The notes beneath the pieces are model-generated. The model worked only from the letters and a program-made list of their open reading frames with translations, did no database searches and was not told the DNA's origin. From Candidatus Albibeggiatoa sp. nov. NOAA (GTDB lineage: Bacteria; Pseudomonadota; Gammaproteobacteria; Beggiatoales; Beggiatoaceae), in NCBI GenBank assembly GCA_025800385.1, contig JAOXRS010000116.1, positions 1 to 64,000 on the forward strand: DNA of 64,000 nt. Reading direction: 5' to 3'. The first letter of the stretch is position 1, and every line of letters starts with the position of its first letter. Shown here one piece after another: positions 48,437 to 58,100 of the stretch. A program made the translations under genes and the position numbers.

Positions 48437-50017
48437 TTATTTACTGGACAAAGAATCGGCTGCACTCACAAGTACTTCATTCTCGTGGCTAGCGCAATAT
48501 TTATCGAGTATTTGGATATTTTGATCTAGGAATGATACAGAGAAATCAACAGGAATCTCACTAAAGTTATGCATACGGCCTTGACCATAACCTAATAACC
48601 AAGACATGATAATGCGTTGGTTTTCTTCACCTTGTTGACGGAAGTCAAAGCATAAATGACGTGACATATCTAATTCATTGCTAGAAATACTTTCAATGAT
48701 ATTGCCCACTTTTTTCACCAATTTACGCATAAAGGCTAAAGCCCCTTCTTCTTCCTCTACGTTATTACTCGCTTGTTGCTGAGCATGTTCTGCTAAATCA
48801 TCATGCACTTGTAACAAATATAAATTGGTATTGGTGGCACAATGCTGTGTTAACTGCGCTAAAGAGGCTTCCATATTGGTTGCAGATAAATCTAATGTTA
48901 ATTGCGTTGAGCCTTTTTTACCTTGTCTAAATCCATGCATCCAAACTTGCATAATTTGCTGGATCGTAGCCGATTCACGGTTAAATACAGAGCAACGACA
49001 TTTCAACATATCAATCACATTTTTAGGTTGTGCTGTATTGCTGGTAGAAGGTCTTGTTGGTACAGTTGGCTCTGCTACTCTCACAGGTGGTAATAAGTGA
49101 GGGCGCACATATTTACCCACAATGCTCATACTGCCTGCACAAAATGTATTGGCTTTACCGCTGCCTCTTACAAGTACTCTATCAGGTAAAAATTCGAATT
49201 GAATAGTTTCATTGATAAATTTGTTATGAATAGATACCACATCGCTCGTCAATAAACCTGAACCTGTAAAGTTACAAGTGGTTTGCCCTAAACCTGTGAT
49301 ACGAATAAATACGCGATTACCAAAGATTTTCAATACATTTAAATTGACCTTACGATCTAAAATATAGTCACCTTCGATTTCACTACTAGTCACTAACATG
49401 CCGACATTGTTTGTTGCTTCTGCTGGCTGGTTAATCACTGTTTTGACTGGCACATCAGGTACGCTAACGGCAGGAATTGTAGGAATGGCTTGCTCAGCTG
49501 CTTCTTGAACTGCCTCTTCAACCGTTTTAATTGCAGGTGTCGAAGTGGTTGGAGCAGGAACAATAGGAGGTGGCGGTGTCACATTAACCGTTTTTGGTTG
49601 ACCGCTATAAATGCTAACCTCTAAACGATAATGAATCTGGATTGTATCAGGCTGGGTTAAAGCCACACGAATCACATAATCTGCATTACGTGTTAAACCA
49701 TTTGACCAATGCGTTGAAGTCGCAGAAGAAGAAAGAATTTCTTGTAACTGATTGCCAGCAACCTGAAATACCGAAATAAACGCATAAGGTGTATTAGAGT
49801 TCAATTGGATAGCCATGGTTTGTCCAGCATTTGCACGTAATATATAGTGCTTTTCTATTACTTGACTATCTATTTGTCCCGTCATGACCGCTGAAAACTG
49901 ACCTTTCGCAAATTGCACCCGTTCAGCACTGTTGATTACAGCTTGGCTATCCATTGCTACTGCAACTGGTAACCAGCTCAATAGTAGTAAATAACCGAAT
50001 AGTTTCTTAAACAGCAT
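48437..50017 (-). CDS. Exported protein of unknown function with two C-terminal HdeA-like repeats
   Basis: A 526-residue periplasmic or exported protein with a signal peptide ending VAVA (about residue 21). Residues 30-135 form a beta-rich domain (HYILRANAGQTMAIQLNS) like those that bind g-type-lysozyme inhibitors' partners or sugars. A Pro-rich linker (about 143-185) follows, then a second beta-rich domain (about 205-300). The C-terminal part has two related segments, about 335-405 and 445-515. Each has Cys, an I-x2-W-x2-G-[FY] pattern (IMQVWMHGFRQG, IMSWLLGYGQG), and a second Cys about 35 residues on, like the acid chaperone HdeA. I do not recognise the full protein. It is monocistronic with a terminator behind it. 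Confidence 0.7.
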   Translation of the reverse strand: MLFKKLFGYLLLLSWLPVAVAMDSQAVINSAERVQFAKGQFSAVMTGQIDSQVIEKHYILRANAGQTMAIQLNSNTPYAFISVFQVAGNQLQEILSSSATSTHWSNGLTRNADYVIRVALTQPDTIQIHYRLEVSIYSGQPKTVNVTPPPPIVPAPTTSTPAIKTVEEAVQEAAEQAIPTIPAVSVPDVPVKTVINQPAEATNNVGMLVTSSEIEGDYILDRKVNLNVLKIFGNRVFIRITGLGQTTCNFTGSGLLTSDVVSIHNKFINETIQFEFLPDRVLVRGSGKANTFCAGSMSIVGKYVRPHLLPPVRVAEPTVPTRPSTSNTAQPKNVIDMLKCRCSVFNRESATIQQIMQVWMHGFRQGKKGSTQLTLDLSATNMEASLAQLTQHCATNTNLYLLQVHDDLAEHAQQQASNNVEEEEGALAFMRKLVKKVGNIIESISSNELDMSRHLCFDFRQQGEENQRIIMSWLLGYGQGRMHNFSEIPVDFSVSFLDQNIQILDKYCASHENEVLVSAADSLSSK

Positions 50018-50502
50018 AAATAAACTCCCTAGTTTAATAAGTAATGCTTGAATCCAGATAATTGCTCACAATATGTCGATCTAAGATTGCATCAATCATA
50101 AATGCTATTTTACTACCGTCGAGTTTTTTAAACTATAGCTCTCAAATTAAAAACCGTAAATCAAAGCTATTTTTGCACATTATAGTGCTTTAAAAAATGT
50201 GGGTTTTAGCTCAATTTTTTTAGCACTGTTGATTTTAATATTTGATATTTAGAGAAAATTAACAACAGACGCAATCACCATTTTAGACAGGCAACCACCC
50301 CATTTTTATTTAATGAAACGTAAACAAAGCACACTGTTTAAGATCAAATTTACCCCGAAAAAATGCTGAAAGTATGTACTCATGAGGCTTACACATTTGC
50401 CTATGCGTTACAGAATGCGTTAGTCTGCGCTTTTCCACGATGTTATATGAAAGCAGGTTAAATCTGCTAAAATAACAGCGACTTCAAGACGTAATCAAAT
50501 CC
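50018..50502. other. Gene-free divergent region before recQ
   Basis: These 485 bases separate the exported-protein gene (leftward) from recQ (rightward). I see no convincing reading frame, RNA gene, strong hairpin or complete promoter; it is AT-rich and presumably carries the two divergent promoters. Confidence 0.5.
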
Positions 50503-52647
50503 ATGACCCCAGAATCGGTTTTACATCATACCTTTGGCTATCAACAATTTCGTGGTCAACAAGCAGAAATTATCCAACATGTTTTAAATAATGGCGATGC
50601 GCTGGTTTTGATGCCTACAGGTGGCGGAAAATCCTTGTGTTATCAAATTCCTGCCATTGTGCGCCAAGGTGTGGCCATTGTTGTATCCCCTCTGATTGCG
50701 CTGATGCAAGACCAAGTCACAGCCTTATTGCAATTGGGCATTCGAGCGGCTTTTGTTAACTCGATGCTATCCAATGAAGATGCACGTACTGTCTTTGGCC
50801 AACTGAGACGCAACGAGTTAGATTTACTCTATGTTGCGCCTGAACGCCTGATGACTGAATCATTTTTAGAGTTTTTAAATAAAATTCCTGTCAGCTTATT
50901 TGCAATTGATGAAGCACACTGTGTGTCACAATGGGGGCATGACTTCCGCCCAGAATACCGCCAACTCTCGATTTTACATGAGCGTTTTCCACATATTCCC
51001 CGTTTAGCTTTAACCGCCACCGCTGATGAATTGACGCGCCAAGAAATCATTGAGCATTTACAATTACAGCAAGGCAAAGTCTTTGTCACAGGGTTTGATC
51101 GCCCAAATATTCGTTATCAAGTTGTGCCGAAAACGAAAAATCCCAAGATGCAGTTGTTGGCTTTCCTCAATCGAGAACATCGAAATGATACGGGTATTGT
51201 GTATTGTTTATCGCGTAAAAAAGTCGAAGATACGGCGGAATGGCTGCAACAACAGGGCTGGAATGCGCTACCTTATCATGCGGGCTTGGAAACAGCAGTC
51301 AGGCAAAAACATCAAGATATTTTTCTCAAGCAAGAGAGTGTGATTATCGTGGCCACGATTGCATTCGGCATGGGGATTGATAAACCTAATGTACGGTTTG
51401 TTGCCCATTTAGATTTACCGAAAAGTTTAGAGGCTTATTATCAAGAAACGGGACGGGCGGGGCGTGATGGCTTACCATCAAATGCGTGGATGGCATATGG
51501 CATGGGGGATATTTTCACTTTGGGGCGATTTATCGACAGCTCTGATGCCAGTCCACAACACAAAAGCTTAGAACGGCATAAACTCAATGCGATGTTGGGT
51601 TATTGTGAGATGACCACTTGCCGTCGTCAGGCTTTGCTGAGTTATTTTGGCGATCACTTACCTGATCCTTGTGGAAATTGTGATACTTGTCTTGATCCCG
51701 TGCCGACTTGGGATGCAACGGAAACCGCACAAAAAGCCTTATCTTGTATTTATCGTACGGGACAACAATTCGGCGTAAATCATCTTATCAATGTACTATT
51801 GGGCAAATTGGACGAAAAAGTACAAAAATTCCAACATCAGCAAGTCAGTACGTTTGGTATTGGTAAAGAATTAGACGAAGACAAATGGAAGTCTGTTTAC
51901 CGTCAGTTAGCCGCTGCGGGTTATATCACGGTCGATGTTGAAGGCTATGGTGGTTTAAAACTGCATGACAAAGCTCGCCCATTGTTACGTGGTGAACAAA
52001 CATTGCGCTTACGACTGGATAGTTATGAATCGAAAACGGCACGCCCTAAACCAGAACGCCCTAAATTTATTGGTGCAGATAAAGCTTTGTGGGCAGCCTT
52101 ACAAGCAAAACGCAAGGATTTGGCAGAAGTGCAAGGCATTGCTCCGTATATGATTTTCCATGACAGCACTTTAAAAGAAATGGTGTATTATCGCCCCGGT
52201 ACATTGCAAGAACTACGTAGAATCAATGGAGTTGGACAACTCAAGTTAGAACGTTATGGCCAGCAATTTCTAAATATTTTAGATGATTATCAAGATATTC
52301 CAGATCAACATAATTTGATGTCTTCTTCTGTCGCCCAAAATCGATTGTCAGAAACGGTTAATCTAACTTTGGAAGCTTTTAAACGCGGACTCACACCTGA
52401 ACAAATTGCTGAACAACGTAAATTAAAATTGACTACGGTTTATACCCATTTTTCAGAATTAATCGCTGAAGAGATTGTCGAACTTGATGAAATAATGCTA
52501 GATGACATCGAAATTGCTGAAATAGAAGAGACTTTATTAGCAATGGATGACATGACAAATTTAAAACCAGCTCACGAATATTTAGGCGAAGAATATGACT
52601 ATGGCATCATCAAATGTGTACGCGCTAATTTGCAAAAATCCATGTGA
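50503..52647 (+). CDS. recQ: ATP-dependent DNA helicase RecQ
   Basis: A 714-residue SF2 helicase, about 100 residues longer than E. coli RecQ. Walker A is [18 protein letters not shown] occurs in [20 protein letters not shown] and motif VI in [10 protein letters not shown]. The zinc-binding four-Cys region ([24 protein letters not shown]), the RQC winged helix and an HRDC domain (about 515-595) follow. The extra C-terminus has a helix-turn-helix ([24 protein letters not shown]), found in a subset of bacterial RecQ proteins. It acts in recombination and fork repair. Not in an evident operon. Confidence 0.95.
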   Translation: MTPESVLHHTFGYQQFRGQQAEIIQHVLNNGDALVLMPTGGGKSLCYQIPAIVRQGVAIVVSPLIALMQDQVTALLQLGIRAAFVNSMLSNEDARTVFGQLRRNELDLLYVAPERLMTESFLEFLNKIPVSLFAIDEAHCVSQWGHDFRPEYRQLSILHERFPHIPRLALTATADELTRQEIIEHLQLQQGKVFVTGFDRPNIRYQVVPKTKNPKMQLLAFLNREHRNDTGIVYCLSRKKVEDTAEWLQQQGWNALPYHAGLETAVRQKHQDIFLKQESVIIVATIAFGMGIDKPNVRFVAHLDLPKSLEAYYQETGRAGRDGLPSNAWMAYGMGDIFTLGRFIDSSDASPQHKSLERHKLNAMLGYCEMTTCRRQALLSYFGDHLPDPCGNCDTCLDPVPTWDATETAQKALSCIYRTGQQFGVNHLINVLLGKLDEKVQKFQHQQVSTFGIGKELDEDKWKSVYRQLAAAGYITVDVEGYGGLKLHDKARPLLRGEQTLRLRLDSYESKTARPKPERPKFIGADKALWAALQAKRKDLAEVQGIAPYMIFHDSTLKEMVYYRPGTLQELRRINGVGQLKLERYGQQFLNILDDYQDIPDQHNLMSSSVAQNRLSETVNLTLEAFKRGLTPEQIAEQRKLKLTTVYTHFSELIAEEIVELDEIMLDDIEIAEIEETLLAMDDMTNLKPAHEYLGEEYDYGIIKCVRANLQKSM

Positions 52648-52786
52648 TGACTAAAAGCCTTGCGTTTATATTTTTGTAGTTGAAAAATGGATTATTAAAA
52701 CTGACCTAAACTATTGTAGAATGTAAGCAATATCTAATATATTGTCTCTAATTATTACCTTTCTGAGAGCTTAACCCCATAACACC

Positions 52787-53773
52787 ATGTCAAATCCAAA
52801 TCTTGTTTATGATTTATTGCTAGATTCAGTTAGTCAATCTACTGCCCACATCGAAAGCTTACTTATGGGATTAGTGTGGACACAGTGTAGGAATAGCCAA
52901 GGTGGGATTGGTTTGACCATGACGTTGCCAACAGGTAAACGCACGATTAGTTGGTCAGGTACGATGCAAGGCCGAAAAATTGTTGATGTGGCGCAATGGA
53001 TACGTTCATGGGACATGCACGAGGCGATTATCGGACAAGCTGCAATCAATAGCGTGCTAAGCCAACAGCACTTACCCAATTTAACATTACATGCTTTGCC
53101 ACATCATCCTGTCGCTGCCAATTTAGCCGTATTTGATTATTTCTTACCCCATCTTAAAGGTCAAAAAGTGGCGATTGTTGGGCGTTATCCCCGACTTGAA
53201 AAATATGAAGACCTAATCGATTTAACTGTAATAGAGCGTCAACCCAGTGCAGAGAATGACATACTGGATTCAGCCTGTGAATTTATTTTGCCACAAGCAG
53301 ATTGGGTATTTTTAACTGCGACCAGTTTGACCAATAAAACTTTCCCTCGTTTAGCAGAATTATCCAAATCAGCACATACTGTATTAATGGGGCCTAGCGT
53401 ACCATGGCTACCAGAATTAGTTGAATTTGATATTGATTTTTTAGCAGGTGTCACTGTTGAAGAACCTCAAACGCTATATCAAACCATTGCAGAAGGCGGC
53501 GGCACTCGTATTTTTGACCAAGCGGTACGTTACCAAGTTTTAGATTTACGCACCGTAGAAATGTCTGATTTGAAAAGCCAGATTGCTGATACTGTAATGC
53601 AGCGTGATCGATTAAAATCTGAAATGGAACAATGGTATCAACGCGGTCTATACCGCTACCCGAAATTATCAGAATTAGAACTCATTGACCAACGTTTGTC
53701 CGAGTTAGATTCACGCTATAAACGGCTATGGGATGCACGGCATTTCCCTACACCTAAAGTAGATTTATATTAA
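52787..53773 (+). CDS. DUF4213/DUF364 protein (putative heavy-metal chelatase-like)
   Basis: A 328-residue cytoplasmic protein. The N-terminal part (about 5-95) resembles DUF4213, with GLTMTLPTGKRTISWSG. The central Rossmann-like part (about 105-235) is DUF364, with KVAIVGRYPRLEK, DWVFLTATSLTNKT and TVLMGPSVPWLPELVEFDIDFLAG. These domains are annotated as heavy-metal chelation-like, with no settled reaction. A 65-residue helical tail is extra. It precedes a small membrane protein and a SPASM radical SAM enzyme, with 90 bases between it and the former, suggesting a joint role in cofactor or metal biology. Confidence 0.75.
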   Translation: MSNPNLVYDLLLDSVSQSTAHIESLLMGLVWTQCRNSQGGIGLTMTLPTGKRTISWSGTMQGRKIVDVAQWIRSWDMHEAIIGQAAINSVLSQQHLPNLTLHALPHHPVAANLAVFDYFLPHLKGQKVAIVGRYPRLEKYEDLIDLTVIERQPSAENDILDSACEFILPQADWVFLTATSLTNKTFPRLAELSKSAHTVLMGPSVPWLPELVEFDIDFLAGVTVEEPQTLYQTIAEGGGTRIFDQAVRYQVLDLRTVEMSDLKSQIADTVMQRDRLKSEMEQWYQRGLYRYPKLSELELIDQRLSELDSRYKRLWDARHFPTPKVDLY

Positions 53774-53863
53774 AAACCACACTAAAATAAAATTGACAAG
53801 CATCGTTTTTTGGTGCTTACTGTTGTTTTTATTATAGGATTGATACAGGTTCAAGGATGCAAA

Positions 53864-54091
53864 ATGAATAAGCCTGTTTTTTTCATCACCGTTTTAGTCA
53901 GCTTGATTATTATTTTCGCCGTTAAATCGCTCTTTATTGGTCTTGCCATTATGCTGGGCGGTACGATCATGTCAGTTGTATTGTCTAATGTATCAAACAG
54001 TACATTCGGCATCGATGATGACGACGATGAAGATTTTGATGATACTCCTCAATATTCAAGCAAAAATGGTTCTAGTGGCTCTGAGGATTAG
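53864..54091 (+). CDS. Small membrane protein with acidic tail
   Basis: A 75-residue protein. Two hydrophobic segments fill residues 4-45, followed by a cytosolic-type tail with a run DDDDDEDFDD and Ser/Gly-rich end. ATG 53864 has AAGGA 6 bases upstream; an earlier in-frame start at 53810 lacks one. Its stop is 2 bases from the radical SAM start, so translation is probably coupled. I do not recognise the family. The Asp/Glu run might bind metal or a basic partner. Confidence 0.6.
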   Translation: MNKPVFFITVLVSLIIIFAVKSLFIGLAIMLGGTIMSVVLSNVSNSTFGIDDDDDEDFDDTPQYSSKNGSSGSED

Positions 54092-54093
54092 TC

Positions 54094-55176
54094 ATGGAGG
54101 CTTACGCGCCTACCCATTTATTGCTGCAATGGCATGTTACTGAACGCTGTAATTTGCGCTGCTCCCACTGTTATCAAGATAGTTACGCCCGTAATGAGTT
54201 GTCTTTTGAGCAATTACTGGGTATTTTAGAACAGTATAAATCCATTCTCGATACATTCAGCCAACGCTTAAATCGTCCTGTTCGCGGTCATATCAATATT
54301 ACAGGTGGCGAACCTTTTGCGCGTCAAGACTTTGTAGATTTGCTCGAGGTTTTTGCTCAGCATCGGCAATTATTCAGCTTTGCTATTTTATCCAACGCCA
54401 CTTTTATTGATCGCACAATTGCCAAACAACTCCAACAGTTAAAGCCGCGTTATGTGCAAATTAGTATTGAAGGCACAGAACAAACCCATGATGCAATTCG
54501 GGGTGAAGACAATTTCAAACAGACTTTGGCAGGTTTAGCCCAATTACGCAAAGTCGGTATTTATACCGTGATTTCATTTACAGCACATCGACGGAACTAC
54601 AAAGAATTCCCAGATGTAGTCAAAATTGCCCGTCAACACAAAGCCAATCGGGTTTGGTCAGATCGTTTAATTCCTCATGGCAGTGGTGCAAATGAATTTG
54701 TATTAACGCCAGAAGAAACTCAAGATTTTTTCCAATTGATGCATGATGCACAACAATCTGCACAGAAATCGTGGTTTAATCGCACAACAGAAGTGGCAAC
54801 CCATCGAGCTTTACAATTCTTAATTTCAGGCGGCAAACCATATCATTGCACAGCAGGTGAATCCTTTGTAACCATCCAATCCAATGGTGATGTTTTGCCC
54901 TGTCGGCGGATGCCCATTGTAGTAGGGAATATTTTAGATACGCCGTTGTTAGAGCTGTATGATAAAACCCATTTATTTCAACAACTACGCGATCCTAACT
55001 TGATAAGCGAAGGCTGTGAAGGTTGTTTTTATCAGAAGATATGTCGTGGTGGTTTGAAGTGTTTGTCTTATGCTTTGAAGGGCGACCCGTTTCAAGCTGA
55101 TCCAAATTGTTGGAAAGCAAAACCAACTTCGAAAAAAACCATCAAAGTCATTCCGATTAAGGGCGAGCCAGTATAG
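54094..55176 (+). CDS. Radical SAM/SPASM protein
   Basis: A 360-residue radical SAM enzyme. The cluster motif CNLRCSHC has its cysteines at 19, 23 and 26, with NITGGEPFAR as the SAM-binding glycine motif. The C-terminal SPASM-like region has CTAGESFVTIQSNGDVLPCRR and CEGCFYQKICRGGLKC, room for one or two auxiliary clusters. This pattern is shared by PqqE/NirJ/AhbD and peptide-modifying enzymes. No precursor peptide is evident. It lies directly after the acidic-tail membrane protein, with GAGGA within that gene's end as Shine-Dalgarno. Substrate not known; haem-type or metal-cofactor chemistry is a guess from the DUF364 neighbour. Confidence 0.85.
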   Translation: MEAYAPTHLLLQWHVTERCNLRCSHCYQDSYARNELSFEQLLGILEQYKSILDTFSQRLNRPVRGHINITGGEPFARQDFVDLLEVFAQHRQLFSFAILSNATFIDRTIAKQLQQLKPRYVQISIEGTEQTHDAIRGEDNFKQTLAGLAQLRKVGIYTVISFTAHRRNYKEFPDVVKIARQHKANRVWSDRLIPHGSGANEFVLTPEETQDFFQLMHDAQQSAQKSWFNRTTEVATHRALQFLISGGKPYHCTAGESFVTIQSNGDVLPCRRMPIVVGNILDTPLLELYDKTHLFQQLRDPNLISEGCEGCFYQKICRGGLKCLSYALKGDPFQADPNCWKAKPTSKKTIKVIPIKGEPV

Positions 55177-55196
55177 ACCGCCCCCGTTATTTCTAT

Positions 55197-58100
55197 TTAT
55201 CTTTCTAAACTGTAATTGAAATCAACCCCGCTGTCTGAACCTGATTGAGAGGTTTCAATTGTCCAACGTTTGGTTAATTGATAACGCATTTTCAAAATAT
55301 TTTTTGCATCAAATAAACCAATGCCATAACTGATATACAAATCTGGGGTTAAGTATTTGCCCAAAGTCAGTGCTGCATCTTGAATCCCATCTTCTGTTGA
55401 AATCCCTGCTTCATCCAAACCAAACGTATCGCCTAAATCTTTCATAATGCCATCACCTTCTTTTAACGGTAACGAGGCGGCGGCTGCCAATAATGCGGCT
55501 TGCCCTCCTTCACCATTTGCCGCTTCATTCGCAGGACGGCCTAAAACGATATAAGACAAGATATTGGATTGATCCATGTTTGGCCGTGAATAGAGATCGA
55601 TTTTAGGATTTTGTGCAGAACCATGAATATATACACCAGCGGTCACACCATCGGCACGAGAACCGTCAATCACCACATCTCGATCAATTGCGCGATAAGC
55701 CCGAATATCTAACCCCGGATTTTCCAAACGGCCACCCGAATATAAAACACGACCATTATCAATATGCAAATCTTGCCCATAGGCTTTGTAACGGCCATTC
55801 ACAATTTTAATTTCACCTGTGCCGACAGGAAGCTGGCTGCCTTCACTATGTACGGTCAAATCACCTGCAAAATTACTCTTAAACCCAAGTCCTTCAAATT
55901 GCACATCATCGCCTAGTACCACCGTAACATCGCTAGATACTTCTAAGCTGCCTGTTGATTTTGGTTTTGGCTCAGGTTTGGGTTCTTTTGGATTCACAAT
56001 CTCAATATCTTTAGTCACTTTTATTGCTGTTGCACTGGCCTCAGGTGGGGTAATATGCGCGGTTGGGATTGTTAGTTTACCACCAACATGTAATTTTTTG
56101 GGGTTCGCTGTGATGTGCATATCAGGTGAAATCAACGCATAAATCTCCGTTTGGTCAATTGCGGTAAAATCTTCACCTTTTAATTTCAAATCCGCAGCCC
56201 AATCACGCCCAATTGGCAAAAATGCATCACCTGTTAATTCCAGTTTGCCATCACCCGAAGTCAGTCCCGCATAAATATCCAGTTTATCTTTGCCATCGTC
56301 TTTAACCGACACATTTAAATCGCGTAATTCCAAACCAAAATCAGGCAAATCCGCCGCACCATCGACTACTTTTAGCTCACCGTTAATTTGTGGCTTTTTC
56401 ACTGTGCCTTTGACATTGGCTTGCATCAAGACTTCACCTTGTACATTTTCTGCTTGTTCAACAAAGGTCGGTAAAATACTAATATCACCGAATTTGGCAT
56501 TGATTTGTGCATTGACTTTTTGATTATCAGAAATCGCCAAACTGTTAAATTTCGGCATATTCACATTGGCTTTGACATGGCTTTGTTCTAGTAAATCCAG
56601 TACCAAATTTGCAATTAAGCCAGAGCGTTTAATATCAACTTCCAATTTGCCACCTTGGTGTTTAAATACTTCTTTTTCACCTGCAAGCATCGTCGTTAAT
56701 TCCCCCGATGTAATGCCAATATTCACATCAGAACGGATTTGGCCATTTTTCAATAACTGCGCATCAAGCTTACCTTGTACATCGCCCGTTAAATCCAAAT
56801 CTGGTGGAAAGAACTGTTTTGCAATTGCTAAAGGAATAGTTTTTAATTCAACTTTGGCTTTAATATCACCTTCCACTTTCCAATTGGCTTGGGTGCAAAT
56901 TTGTGCCTGTTCCTGTTGTAAACATAACTGCCCTAAATCGGCTTTTTTCGGTGAAGCAATTAATTGAGCTGCACGGTTGTTTTTCCATGTACCAACGATA
57001 CCCGTATCTGCATCAAGCTGTTGAATAAAGCCTTTCCATTCGGTTTTATCGATGTCAAAGCCACCTTTCAGTTTTAGCAATACATTTTGTTCAGGGGTTT
57101 CGACTTTGGTGGTTAATAGATGGCTTTTCATGCTACCCGTACTTTTAATAGAGGCTTGTTTTAACACTTGATTGCCTGCCTGTTGCACGTCCTTGGCTAG
57201 CACATCCAAGCGTAAGGTTCTGCCGCCGTCTAAATCCACATCCGCATCAACTTTGAGCGATTGCACTTTGTTGTCTTCGTATTGCAGTTTTTGCGCATTC
57301 AATTTGGCGATTACATGCGGTTTATCCAACGCACCCAATACTTTACCCTTGCCTTTGATGCTGCCTTTGGCTTGTGGCACGAGGGTGTTTAAATTCGGTG
57401 CATTTAACGCCCAATCTAGTTTAATATTTTTGTCCACCACACCATTTGCGGTTAAGCGGGTTTTGCCAGACTTAAAATCTAATTGATTGATTTCATAGCG
57501 TTGTCCGTTGACTTTGGCTTGCGCTTGTAAGTCCAATGGATATTTGCGGAACGTGCCTTTAATCCCGTTGACATTGACCACGGTTTGCACGCCTTTATCC
57601 GCGAGTTGTCCTTTGGCTGCGAGGTCTAAGCCGATATTACCGTCTAAATCTTTCCATTGTTTAGCGGGATTGATGTCTTGCCCAGCCACTTTGATGTCCC
57701 ATTTAACTTGCGGTTTCCATGCGACTTTACCCAATAAATTCACCACACCGTCCAAAGTATTTACAGTCAATTTTTCAATGTCGATTTGTTCTAAACTGCC
57801 TTGACCTAAAAGCTGAATTTGGGATTTGGGAATGTCTTTACCTGACACATCAGTGTTTAATGTGAGTTTGTAAGCTTTGGCACTGCCTGTTAAATCAACT
57901 TCACCTTGTTTGACCTGCGCCAGTAATTCATCGCCTTTGAGCGGCCAGCGTAAATTTTGCCATTGCAATTTGACATCTAAATCTTTGCCGCCATCTTCGA
58001 TTGAGCCTGTGCCTGTTGCGCTGACTTTGGTCTTAATTTGTGGAATCATCACCGCCAATTGTTGCAAGTTAAATTGTTGGTCTTCGAGTTTTGCCACCAC

